DNA of 9,710 nucleotides from Microcaldota archaeon (lineage in GTDB: Archaea > Micrarchaeota > Micrarchaeia > Micrarchaeales > Micrarchaeaceae). The stretch is from the NCBI GenBank assembly GCA_021819045.1, contig JAKASM010000005.1, forward strand, positions 1 through 9,710. Direction: 5' to 3'. Shown piece after piece: positions 1-5,750 of this stretch. Position 1 is the first letter of the stretch; each line of letters begins with the position of its first letter. Position numbers and translations under genes: made by a program. The notes below the pieces were generated by a model. That model was not told where the DNA came from. It saw only the letters and a list, made by a program, of their open reading frames with translations, and searched no databases.

Positions 1-42
1 TCATTTGCCACATTCAAGGGCGGGATGTCTTGAGCCTAAGAG

Positions 43-50
43 TTTTAAAT
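43..50 (+). promoter_or_regulatory. TATA box of tRNA-Phe
   Basis: TTTTAAAT is centred 26 bases before the first base of tRNA-Phe, the spacing expected between an archaeal TATA box and the transcription start. The call rests on position and composition only. Confidence 0.45.
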
Positions 51-72
51 CCAGATACCCAATACTTGTTGC

Positions 73-144
73 GCCGCAATAGCTCAGTGGGAGAGCGTCC
101 GGCTGAAGACCGGAATGTCGCAGGTTCAAATCCTGCTTGCGGCA
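73..144 (+). tRNA. tRNA-Phe (anticodon GAA)
   Basis: Complete cloverleaf of 72 bases. The acceptor stem pairs GCCGCAA with TTGCGGC, with discriminator A at 144. The D stem is GCTC/GAGC. The anticodon stem TCCGG/CCGGA closes the loop CTGAAGA, giving anticodon GAA, which reads Phe codons UUC and UUU. The T arm is GCAGG-TTCAAAT-CCTGC. No intron is present and the 3' CCA is not encoded, so it must be added by tRNA nucleotidyltransferase. A TATA-like element lies 26 bases upstream. Confidence 0.97.
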
Positions 145-273
145 CTTTCTATCTTTATTAAGGGGGGTTAATTGTTGTCTCCTAGGGTGTTTAATTCCAT
201 TAAATTCCCTGAAGATAGCAGTCGAAAAGACTCAGGAAATTGAGATAAGCAGAATTATTGGACAAGGCACTAT

Positions 274-291
274 ACCAAAAACATATAAATA
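274..291 (+). promoter_or_regulatory. BRE plus TATA box of the RNHCP gene
   Basis: A purine-rich BRE-like stretch (CCAAAAACA) runs directly into TATAAATA at 284-291. The TATA centre is about 26-27 bases before position 314, so transcription should begin only a few bases before the ATG at 318. The mRNA would then be nearly leaderless, which fits the absence of a Shine-Dalgarno sequence there. This is one of the clearest promoters in the window. Confidence 0.6.
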
Positions 292-317
292 TCTAGATAT
301 ACTAAGCAGATCTGAAG

Positions 318-674
318 ATGGGTGATTTCGTAGTTAAAAGCAAAGGGACGCCGACAGGAGAATCCAATTTCAAAAGAGTAATTGAAGATTTTGAATGCGG
401 ACTTTGCGGAATGGTTGTTAAGGGAGGAGGATATACTAATCATTGCCCTGAATGCCTTTGGAGTAAGCATATGGATGTGAACCCGGGAGATAGGGCAGAA
501 GACTGCAGCGGGCTAATGAAACCCAAATCTGCACTGTACACAAGGGATGGAAATTTCACTATAGTGCACGAATGCTTAAAGTGCGGTGCAACAAAAAAGG
601 TAAAGGCATCGCCGAGCGACAATAGGGATCTGTTAGAATCATTGCAGAAGAGCGGACCGCTAGTGATAGAATAG
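318..674 (+). CDS. RNHCP domain zinc-ribbon protein
   Basis: A 118-residue soluble protein of the RNHCP family, small zinc-binding proteins named after a conserved Arg-Asn-His-Cys-Pro stretch and of unknown function. The signature is present as TNHCPECLWSKH (residues 40-51), with Thr in place of Arg, preceded by FECGLCG (C27, C30) and followed by VNPGDR and a conserved Cys (C63) in CSGLM. C27/C30 with C43/C46 look like one zinc site. A second CxxC (C86, C89) lies in HECLKCG near the C-terminus. There is no signal peptide or membrane segment. The ATG is preferred because a strong TATA box lies about 30 bases upstream. The gene stands alone, convergent with trpS. The family assignment is secure, but its molecular job is not known and context does not reveal it. 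Confidence 0.9.
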   Translation: MGDFVVKSKGTPTGESNFKRVIEDFECGLCGMVVKGGGYTNHCPECLWSKHMDVNPGDRAEDCSGLMKPKSALYTRDGNFTIVHECLKCGATKKVKASPSDNRDLLESLQKSGPLVIE

Positions 675-792
675 AAGTATGACTAATTTACTCCTGCATG
701 CGGCCTTATGCGAGAGCAATTGCTTAGCTGCATATACGCAAATGCCATTGCTTCTTCTAAATCTTTTCTGATGGGTGAATATTGAATCCGGC

Positions 793-1905
793 TCAGCCAA
801 GAACAATCTTTTCGGCTGCTTTCAAATTCCTTTTTTTCTTCTCCTGGTGCCTTTTAATGAGGCTGTTAGTGAAATCAATTACGGTCTCTTTCAATTCCCC
901 CGATGTCATTTCACCATTCTTGAACTTGGAATGTATCTCGTTGACCAGCTTATCGTCGGGATGATGGTATTTTAGTATCTGAAATGCTCTATCTATCTCT
1001 GGCACCCCTCCGTGTCTCCTGTGCTCTGCCAAAGTATCTCCCCCTCCTGAATAGGCGTTCATTATTTTCCTTTTTACCTGTTCGGGGCTGTCTGTGAACA
1101 GTATCGTACTTGACGGCTCTGATGAACTCATCTTATTGCCGAGCTGCAATCCAGGTTGGAAGGAGAAATAGATAAATGAGGGGATCACAAGGTTGTATGG
1201 AAGCTTTGCAGCAATGTCGCGAACCGCTCTGGCGTGGGGGTCCTGGTCGACGCCGATTCCAGTCAACGATGGCATTGGGCCGTTGAATTCTTTGAGCTGC
1301 TGGTGCAGTATATCAGAATATTGCAGCATATTGGCTGAATGCTTACCTGGGCTGTAGTCGTTGCCGTATATCGCATATAGCGTGCTGAACGTGAACTTCT
1401 TTGCAAGCTCGAAAGCAAACTCGTAATATCTTGGTTCTTTCCTGCTCTGCACATATATATCACGTTCATCTATGCCAAGAGCCAATGCGTCTGCCACATT
1501 ATCGATTGCGATTTCTTTCGCCTTTTCGAGGCTTGGCACCTTTTCATCGGACCGCGAAACATAGCCATCTATATCGGCTGCACAGTAGTAGCACTTCGCC
1601 CCCATGCTCTTGAAAAAGAGAAAGAGGTCTATGTCTACCTTATGACCTATGTGCATAGGCCCGGAACACGCTATGCCGGTCATCTGTATGAATGGTTTGC
1701 CTTCATCTATCCGCTCTTCTATAAGCTTGAAGTCGCGGTGCGCTATGACAATGCCGCGCCTGAAAAGCAAGTTGTCAAACCTTTCCTTTTCGTGCTCAGT
1801 GAACGTAGATAATCCAAACTGCTTTATGAGCCTGCTTACAACCTCACCTTTCTCGGTATCTGGAGCCGTTGGCTTCCATGCATCAAGCTCTATCTTTTCA
1901 GTCAT
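793..1905 (-). CDS. trpS: Tryptophanyl-tRNA synthetase, archaeal type
   Basis: Class I aminoacyl-tRNA synthetase that charges tRNA-Trp with tryptophan using ATP in the cytoplasm. In the 370-residue product the HIGH motif is intact (GPMHIGH, residues 82-88), the KMSKS loop is KMSSS (258-262), and the TrpRS-specific GVDQDPHARAVRDIA stretch begins at 218. Near the C-terminus, AYSGG, EHRRHGG and GEMTSGELK are typical of archaeal and eukaryotic TrpRS and distinguish it from TyrRS. Length is normal for the family. The ATG at 1905 (MTEKIEL) is chosen; an in-frame TTG lies just before it and is a less likely start. No clear Shine-Dalgarno sequence is present. A perfect 20-bp palindrome at 1923-1942 sits where the TATA box should be, suggesting either a promoter element or an operator. 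The gene converges on the RNHCP gene. Confidence 0.96.
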   Translation of the reverse strand: MTEKIELDAWKPTAPDTEKGEVVSRLIKQFGLSTFTEHEKERFDNLLFRRGIVIAHRDFKLIEERIDEGKPFIQMTGIACSGPMHIGHKVDIDLFLFFKSMGAKCYYCAADIDGYVSRSDEKVPSLEKAKEIAIDNVADALALGIDERDIYVQSRKEPRYYEFAFELAKKFTFSTLYAIYGNDYSPGKHSANMLQYSDILHQQLKEFNGPMPSLTGIGVDQDPHARAVRDIAAKLPYNLVIPSFIYFSFQPGLQLGNKMSSSEPSSTILFTDSPEQVKRKIMNAYSGGGDTLAEHRRHGGVPEIDRAFQILKYHHPDDKLVNEIHSKFKNGEMTSGELKETVIDFTNSLIKRHQEKKKRNLKAAEKIVLG

Positions 1906-1922
1906 CAAATCGTTTTAGCTTC

Positions 1923-1942
1923 CCAATAAAAGCTTTTATTGG
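1923..1942 (-). promoter_or_regulatory. 20-bp perfect palindrome over the trpS promoter
   Basis: CCAATAAAAGCTTTTATTGG equals its own reverse complement over all 20 bases, and the symmetry ends exactly there. It begins 17 bases upstream of the trpS ATG. Its AT-rich half (AATAAAAG on the minus strand) lies at the distance expected for a TATA box giving a short leader. A homodimeric regulator bound here would block TBP. The palindrome is seen directly; the operator role is inference. Confidence 0.5.
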
Positions 1943-2067
1943 TTGTGTGGTGTTATTCATGGCGTACTTTCATTATTACTCACTTGCCTCTTTAGTTCGG
2001 CGTGGAACTTCAAATATGCTGGCTTTTCGCATGCAGCTTTGATTTAGGGTGCCTGTGCTGTATCGTA

Positions 2068-2075
2068 TTTATACA
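2068..2075 (+). promoter_or_regulatory. TATA box of tRNA-Gly
   Basis: TTTATACA is centred about 27 bases upstream of the tRNA-Gly 5' end. The rest of 1943-2098, between the trpS promoter and the tRNA, shows nothing else that I can support. Confidence 0.45.
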
Positions 2076-2098
2076 TTTGCACGGTATAATCTGCATGT

Positions 2099-2171
2099 GC
2101 GATAGTAGTCTAGCCTGGTAGGACATTGCCTTGCCAAGGCAGTAACCCGGGTTCAAATCCCGGCTATCGCA
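2099..2171 (+). tRNA. tRNA-Gly (anticodon GCC)
   Basis: Complete 73-base cloverleaf. The acceptor stem GCGATAG/CTATCGC pairs fully, with discriminator A at 2171. The D arm has GTCT opposite AGGAC and the usual GG in the loop. The anticodon stem TTGCC/GGCAG (one T-G pair) closes the loop TTGCCAA, giving anticodon GCC for codons GGC and GGU. The T arm is CCGGG-TTCAAAT-CCCGG. No intron is present and no CCA is encoded. It is a single-gene transcription unit between trpS and the HMG-CoA synthase gene. Confidence 0.96.
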
Positions 2172-2302
2172 TCTTAATACAAAATTACTGCGTACATCTA
2201 TGTGCATTTGGTCTTAGGCTGCTATGGATTAATGCGGATTGCAGTGCATTTAGCTGTATGCGCTTTTTTTAAATTCGTTAATAGTCTAATCTGACTGCGT
2301 CA

Positions 2303-2337
2303 TTTAATAAACTAACACTTAAATCATTCCCAGTGAT
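2303..2337 (+). promoter_or_regulatory. Probable promoter and ribosome-binding site of HMG-CoA synthase
   Basis: TTTAATAA (2303-2310) would place the transcript start near 2333. GTGAT at 2333-2337, four bases before the ATG, matches the anti-Shine-Dalgarno complement but may be partly lost if the leader is that short. An alternative T-rich TATA-like run is at 2263-2273. The rest of 2172-2302 contains nothing recognisable. Confidence 0.3.
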
Positions 2338-2340
2338 TTT

Positions 2341-4071
2341 ATGGCAACGAGGAGCGCATCAAAAAGAGCGGTAAACGACAAGACCGTTCCTATTGGAGTC
2401 CATATGATGGTCGTCTCAACGCCTTCCACATACATCTCATCTAAAGGGTTGTCTGAGGTAACGGGCGAGGAGGTTAGCAAGATAGAGCATTTTGGAATAC
2501 GCAGGCAGAGGCTGCCTACACTTTCGCAGAGCAACGTTACCATGGTTGCGGATTCGATATACCTTTTTATAAAAAGGGTCTCTGCATGGCCCGAAATGGA
2601 GAGGAAATTTTTTGCGGAACCACCGAAGAGCATCTACTTTGGCACAGAGAGCAATGATGACTATAGCAGACCAGAGGTATCGCCTGCCCTTGGAATGGCA
2701 CTGTCTAGGTTATTGAATGAAAATCCCGATAAATATAGAAAATATGTACAGGTGTTAAAAAATACAGAGATAAAGCAGGTAACTTTTGCATGCGCTGGAG
2801 GAGGCCTTGGCCTGTCAGATGCGGTAGACTCCATACATACAGCAACTATGTTCGGTAGAAATGAATCGGCGCTTGTTGTAACCGCTGACACAGCGGTCTA
2901 CAACCCTGAAAGGGCTAGAAATGCAGAGAAGACGCAGGGGGCTGCGGCCGCACTGATGTGGATTACTACAAACCCAGAGCTTGTTGAAATAAAATATGAT
3001 AAAGGATATGGAAGGTTCAGCATGCCATTATCGGACTTTACTAAATTCGGCAATTGCACTCCGATAGTTCATGGTGAAGCATCGAATATAGGGTATGTGT
3101 ACGCTGTTGCCAGGGCGGTGGAAGACCTTGAGGATGCATATTCTGCAAGAAGGCCTGTGGGCCAGTCCATTTTTGAAAGCAATATTGTTCCTAAGCAGAT
3201 AGGAAACAGGATTTCCACAATACTAAATTCTGTGCTGAAGAAGATAAACAGAGACTATGAGAGCATGTCTTTTGCGGACTTGTATGCATTCATAAGCCAT
3301 GTGCCTTATCCGAAACAGGCTAAGGAGGGAGCAGGGTATCTTTTTGCGCATTACATGAGGAAGTTTAACCCCAAACTATACGAAGAAATACAGAAAAGGC
3401 AGGATGTTGGTCCCGACCCTCTTTCTGGCAGGAAGTTTACCGACCTAATAACAGAAAAACTGTCTTTATTTGATGGAGATGTAGAAAATGGTGTAATTCC
3501 CTACCTTGAGAATGATAAGGACATAAAGGAGGAATTGAAATGGATTAAAAAGATGATGAAGCAGCCCGAGTTCAACGCATTTGTGAAAAGATTGCACATT
3601 GATGACGCGCTTGAACTTCCTTCGAGCATAGGCAATTCTTATACAACATCGCTTCCTGTAGCACTTGCCAGCTTGCTAAGAAAAGCCGGAGACCAGCACC
3701 AATTTGGAGATGCGGTTGTCAGTAGGCCTGCAGTGCTTGTTTTCTACGGCAGTGGATTGATTGCGAAAGCATTTATGGTTGAAATAAAAGCGACGCAGAA
3801 ATCCAGAGAGCACATAATAATATCTACTGAGTCTGACATCGAAGGCATAGAGCTACTTCCTAAGATGTATGCGGACCTGCATGCAAAACTTATTTTAGGC
3901 GATGCTAGAAGGACCATAACAGAAGAAGATCTTACAAAGCTGAATATGGAGTTCCTTGGGGGTAAGCTTCCGAAAGGATTCAATCTTGTTAGGAGGTATC
4001 CTGATGGAACTTGGGAGGCTGGATTCGTGAATGGAGATGGAGTTGCCGAGCCAATAAGGCCGAGATTCTGA
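2341..4071 (+). CDS. Hydroxymethylglutaryl-CoA synthase, long form
   Basis: Condenses acetyl-CoA with acetoacetyl-CoA to HMG-CoA, the step before HMG-CoA reductase in the mevalonate route to the isoprenoid chains of archaeal lipids. The thiolase-fold triad is visible: Glu103 in FGTES, Cys151 in FACAGG (the acyl-enzyme nucleophile) and His320 in SHVPYPK. GNSYTTSL (from 431) and FYGSGL (468-473) match conserved late motifs, and ALVVTADTAVY (177-187) matches the stretch after the nucleophile. The motif style resembles eukaryotic and haloarchaeal enzymes more than the roughly 350-residue form usual in archaea. At 576 residues it is even longer than the animal enzyme: compared with the animal triad (Glu95, Cys129, His264), spacing has grown by about 14 residues between Glu and Cys and 34 between Cys and His. 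No thiolase or DUF35 partner lies beside it. The gene converges on the zinc-ribbon gene, leaving 10 bases between stop codons. Confidence 0.92.
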   Translation: MATRSASKRAVNDKTVPIGVHMMVVSTPSTYISSKGLSEVTGEEVSKIEHFGIRRQRLPTLSQSNVTMVADSIYLFIKRVSAWPEMERKFFAEPPKSIYFGTESNDDYSRPEVSPALGMALSRLLNENPDKYRKYVQVLKNTEIKQVTFACAGGGLGLSDAVDSIHTATMFGRNESALVVTADTAVYNPERARNAEKTQGAAAALMWITTNPELVEIKYDKGYGRFSMPLSDFTKFGNCTPIVHGEASNIGYVYAVARAVEDLEDAYSARRPVGQSIFESNIVPKQIGNRISTILNSVLKKINRDYESMSFADLYAFISHVPYPKQAKEGAGYLFAHYMRKFNPKLYEEIQKRQDVGPDPLSGRKFTDLITEKLSLFDGDVENGVIPYLENDKDIKEELKWIKKMMKQPEFNAFVKRLHIDDALELPSSIGNSYTTSLPVALASLLRKAGDQHQFGDAVVSRPAVLVFYGSGLIAKAFMVEIKATQKSREHIIISTESDIEGIELLPKMYADLHAKLILGDARRTITEEDLTKLNMEFLGGKLPKGFNLVRRYPDGTWEAGFVNGDGVAEPIRPRF

Positions 4072-4081
4072 ACACCTTTGT

Positions 4082-4246
4082 TCATGCCTTCCTGCCTGAT
4101 AGGTTGAAAAGAGACCAGTGTCTGCACACTGGACACTGCATATACCTGTAGTTCCATATTCTTATTGTGTTTATTGAAACCCCAGGTATATGAAGATAGT
4201 CAAACTCTTTTCCGCATTTTGGGCAGGTCAGGTTTATTTTGGGCAA
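4082..4246 (-). CDS. Small two-CxxC zinc-ribbon protein (TTG start)
   Basis: A 54-residue reading frame, basic and without membrane segments. It has CPKCGKEF (C8, C11) near the N-terminus and QCPVCRHWSLF (C38, C41) near the C-terminus, the layout of a single zinc ribbon. I do not recognise the family. The only start that keeps both cysteine pairs is TTG at 4246-4244, directly abutting the TGA of the upstream 152-residue gene and in the same frame. No Shine-Dalgarno sequence precedes it at a useful distance, so expression probably depends on ribosomes terminating at that TGA and restarting. Suppression of the TGA would instead give a fused 207-residue protein. Inverted repeats surround the start and also lie inside the gene at 4115-4138. 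Last gene of the L40e cluster. The paired CxxC motifs argue it is real; the exact start is less certain. Confidence 0.72.
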   Translation of the reverse strand: MPKINLTCPKCGKEFDYLHIPGVSINTIRIWNYRYMQCPVCRHWSLFNLSGRKA

Positions 4247-4277
4247 TCAAACATCTTTCTTTTTCGACCTGCCCAAA
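4218..4277 (-). repeat. 12-bp inverted repeat with nested 10-bp direct repeat at a TGA-TTG junction
   Basis: TTTGGGCAGGTC (4218-4229) and its exact reverse complement GACCTGCCCAAA (4266-4277) flank a 36-base loop that contains the stop of the 152-residue gene and the TTG start of the zinc ribbon. ATTTTGGGCA also occurs twice directly, at 4216-4225 and 4236-4245. In the transcript the promoter-proximal arm can therefore pair either with the distal arm (12 bp, start codon exposed) or with the copy overlapping the TTG (8 bp plus one G-U, start codon partly paired). The repeats are seen directly; an RNA-level role is inference. Confidence 0.55.
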
Positions 4278-4705
4278 GGCTTCTTTATCTTTAAATCAGG
4301 GAATATCTTTGACATTGCTTCTTGGTTTATAGATGAACTGAAACCCAGCGAATTGAGGACTTTACCAAGCAGGCACGCTTCAGCCAGGCGGGCAAGCTCC
4401 TGCCTGCCGCTGCACGCATCTACTATAGCCGCCTTTACTTCCTTGCTGCTGAATTGGGCAATCGCTTCTGATAGAGATTGATAATTCTTACTTTTTCCCT
4501 GCGTGAGCTTGGCAGCAACTTCATCAAGTTTCGAGACATCTATTCCCATGAAAATAGGGGCTTTCGATTCTATAGCGCTGCGCACGCCAGCAAGGTGGAA
4601 TACAACCTCTTCTGGCCTAGTGTCGGGATATATGCCGAGTCTTCTTATAGATATCCAATCTTTGTATTTTGCCAGAAAGTCTATATAGTCGCCTTCCTCC
4701 TCCAT
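4247..4705 (-). CDS. Conserved archaeal protein of unknown function, possibly DUF2666-like
   Basis: A 152-residue soluble, mostly helical-looking protein with a strongly basic C-terminal tail (KIKKPLGRSKKKD). The N-terminal YIDFLAKYKDWISIRRL, followed by an acidic DTRPEEV helix and FMGIDVSKLDE, reminds me of the archaeal DUF2666 family. That is recall, not a search, and the family has no known function anyway. There is no signal peptide, transmembrane helix or metal-binding motif. The ATG at 4705 lies four bases beyond the TGA of the winged-helix gene, and GTGA within that junction can act as a weak ribosome-binding site, so the two are almost certainly co-transcribed. Placement in an L40e cluster, plus the basic tail, hints at an RNA or ribosome connection; this is inference. 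Its TGA directly abuts the next gene's TTG start in the same frame. Confidence 0.75.
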   Translation of the reverse strand: MEEEGDYIDFLAKYKDWISIRRLGIYPDTRPEEVVFHLAGVRSAIESKAPIFMGIDVSKLDEVAAKLTQGKSKNYQSLSEAIAQFSSKEVKAAIVDACSGRQELARLAEACLLGKVLNSLGFSSSINQEAMSKIFPDLKIKKPLGRSKKKDV

Positions 4706-4709
4706 TCTT

Positions 4710-4931
4710 TCACTGGTTTGGTAATATATAATATCCTGAAGCCTTCTCCCTAGCGACTCTCTTGATCACACCTTTCTGCACTAGCGTTACAAGGTTGTTG
4801 TTGACCATCCCTTTTGGCCTGTTGCACTTCTTGGCTATGTCGTCTGCCGTCTTGATTACAGTCTCCTTGGTGGCACCGAGTTCCTGCATGGCTTTTATTA
4901 TCATTTCCTCCATGGGTGTTAGTTCTGCCAT
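4710..4931 (-). CDS. Small winged-helix DNA-binding protein
   Basis: A 73-residue protein that reads as a single winged helix-turn-helix domain. It has a first helix (TPMEEMIIKAMQEL, residues 5-18), then TADDIAKKCNRPKGMVNNNLVTLVQKG (residues 28-54) as the helix-turn-helix with the recognition helix around MVNNNLVTL, then a wing (VIKRVAREKASGYYIL). There is no effector domain, so it may dimerise or serve as a DNA-binding adaptor. The start is supported by a strong Shine-Dalgarno AGGTGA at 4936-4941, four bases before the ATG. It follows the L40e stop by 15 bases and precedes the next gene by 4, so it belongs to that transcription unit. Regulation of this cluster itself is possible but unproven. 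The fold assignment is good; the target is unknown. Confidence 0.82.
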   Translation of the reverse strand: MAELTPMEEMIIKAMQELGATKETVIKTADDIAKKCNRPKGMVNNNLVTLVQKGVIKRVAREKASGYYILPNQ

Positions 4932-4946
4932 TGTTTCACCTAATCG

Positions 4947-5099
4947 TCATTTCTTTATCTTTATATCCTTTCTTTTCGGCCTTAGATACGGGCTCCCGCA
5001 TTTCCTGCATTTGGTAGCGCCCGCCTTGTTGCGCGCTTTACACTTCTTGCATATCATTATTTTTGAAAGCTCTGCGTCCGCTATTGGGAATTTTCCCAT
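4947..5099 (-). CDS. rpl40e: Large ribosomal subunit protein eL40 (L40e)
   Basis: A 50-residue protein of the archaeal/eukaryotic 60S/50S subunit, without the ubiquitin fusion seen in eukaryotes. It begins MGKFPIADAEL and carries the L40e zinc finger C17-x2-C20-x10-C31-x2-C34 in ICKKCKARN and TKCRKCG, followed by the conserved LRPK and a lysine-rich tail. Length is normal for archaeal L40e. A GGTG Shine-Dalgarno-like site lies about seven bases before the ATG, and GATTTAAATA on the minus strand (5164-5173) is a plausible TATA box giving a leader of about 40 bases. It is the first gene of a four-gene minus-strand cluster and is the only one with a clear function, anchoring the cluster in translation. 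Confidence 0.95.
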   Translation of the reverse strand: MGKFPIADAELSKIMICKKCKARNKAGATKCRKCGSPYLRPKRKDIKIKK

Positions 5100-5163
5100 A
5101 TAAACACCAATCTTCTAAGCAGCCCATAAAGAAATAGAGCCAATAGTTTAAGGCTATCAACCT

Positions 5164-5173
5164 ATTTAAATCT
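5164..5173 (-). promoter_or_regulatory. TATA box of the L40e cluster
   Basis: Read on the minus strand this is GATTTAAATA with a purine-rich GCAAGA just upstream (BRE-like). Predicted transcription start is near 5141, between the prepilin stop and the L40e start, so the cluster need not depend on read-through from the prepilin gene. Confidence 0.4.
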
Positions 5174-5193
5174 TGCTAAATCGACTGTGTGCA

Positions 5194-5670
5194 TCATGAT
5201 TGTAGATCCACCTTTGCGGTTATCTTCCCAGACACATAGTGTGCCAAGGAGGTATCTTCGTCTATGTATTCTATGCTCAGCACGCCAGTGTAGGTGCTTC
5301 CGATGTTGCCGCTGAACTGTGTCCCCTTAGAGTAGCAGGGTATGCTGGTTGTAAAATTTCCTGCTACATTTACATGTATATTTAGGTTTGTCTCAGTAAG
5401 CGCAACCGGAGCGGTTGCGTTGCATCCTTCGCCTATTATTAATATGGGGGAGGTAGTATCCTGCACTATGTTTAGCGTTATAACTCCGTTTGTGGCCATG
5501 CTCGAGAGCGTGCATGTGAACTGCCCTTGCACTATGCAGGAGCTATTTACAAATGCACCTGGTTTGGTTAGTCCTAGCGCAACAAATGCGATTAGGACTA
5601 CAGCTAGTATAAGTATCGCCCATCCATACGTTATAAGATATTGGATAGCGCTCTGCGCCATTAATGGCAT
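5194..5670 (-). CDS. Type IV prepilin-like secreted protein with class III-like signal
   Basis: A 158-residue protein starting with a very short leader (MPLMA), then QSAIQYLITYGWAIL and a hydrophobic helix to about residue 33 (ILAVVLIAFVALGL). This is the archaeal class III signal layout, cut before Gln by a prepilin peptidase and leaving the helix as an assembly or membrane anchor. The Glu normally at position 5 of the mature protein (QxxxEYL) is Gln here. The exposed part is Thr/Ser/Asn-rich with beta-strand-like alternation, four cysteines (in NSSCIV, FTCTLS, EGCNAT, IPCYSK) that could form two disulfides, and N-glycosylation sequons NSS, NAT and NFT. It could be a pilin, another pilin-like structural subunit, or simply a membrane-anchored surface protein. 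ATG at 5670 fits a near-leaderless transcript from the TATA-like element at 5688-5700; an in-frame ATG at 5661 is possible but would shorten the leader to one residue. Divergent from the flippase gene. Confidence 0.8.
   Translation of the reverse strand: MPLMAQSAIQYLITYGWAILILAVVLIAFVALGLTKPGAFVNSSCIVQGQFTCTLSSMATNGVITLNIVQDTTSPILIIGEGCNATAPVALTETNLNIHVNVAGNFTTSIPCYSKGTQFSGNIGSTYTGVLSIEYIDEDTSLAHYVSGKITAKVDLQS
5569..5600. repeat. 8-bp inverted repeat inside the prepilin gene
   Basis: TAGTCCTA (5569-5576) and TAGGACTA (5593-5600) form a perfect stem, with an inner CGC/GCG extension after a small internal loop. It falls in codons for the hydrophobic helix and may be a codon coincidence. Confidence 0.35.
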
Positions 5671-5687
5671 AATAGATTTAAACTAGT

Positions 5688-5700
5688 GAATAAATATAAG
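5688..5700. promoter_or_regulatory. Shared AT-rich element between divergent prepilin and flippase genes
   Basis: This stretch reads TATTTATT on the minus strand, at TATA distance from the prepilin ATG at 5670, and AAATATAAG on the plus strand, about 25 bases before position 5721, upstream of the flippase start. The divergent gap is only 80 bases, so both promoters must overlap here. Position and composition are the only evidence. Confidence 0.35.
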
Positions 5701-5750
5701 CCTTTGTTAGGAATGTGTAGGGATTCTATGCAGAATTATTTGACGCTTCG

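Noticed and set aside
1..33. Possible C-terminal tail of an upstream plus-strand gene (ten codons then TGA)
   Set aside because: Too short to judge without the sequence to the left.
1..144. Open minus-strand frame running through the tRNA-Phe complement and ending in TGA at 1-3
   Set aside because: The frame consists largely of antisense tRNA, and the remaining 24 codons match nothing I know.
190..204. TTTAAT-TCC-ATTAAA inverted repeat between tRNA-Phe and the RNHCP gene
   Set aside because: Short and AT-only; expected by chance in such a spacer.
717..726. AGCAATTGCT palindrome in the trpS/RNHCP convergent gap
   Set aside because: Ten bases, not at a promoter and without a T-tract; no role can be argued.
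3744..4157. 137-residue minus-strand frame opposite the end of HMG-CoA synthase
   Set aside because: Antisense shadow; the zinc-ribbon frame in the same area has motifs while this one has none.
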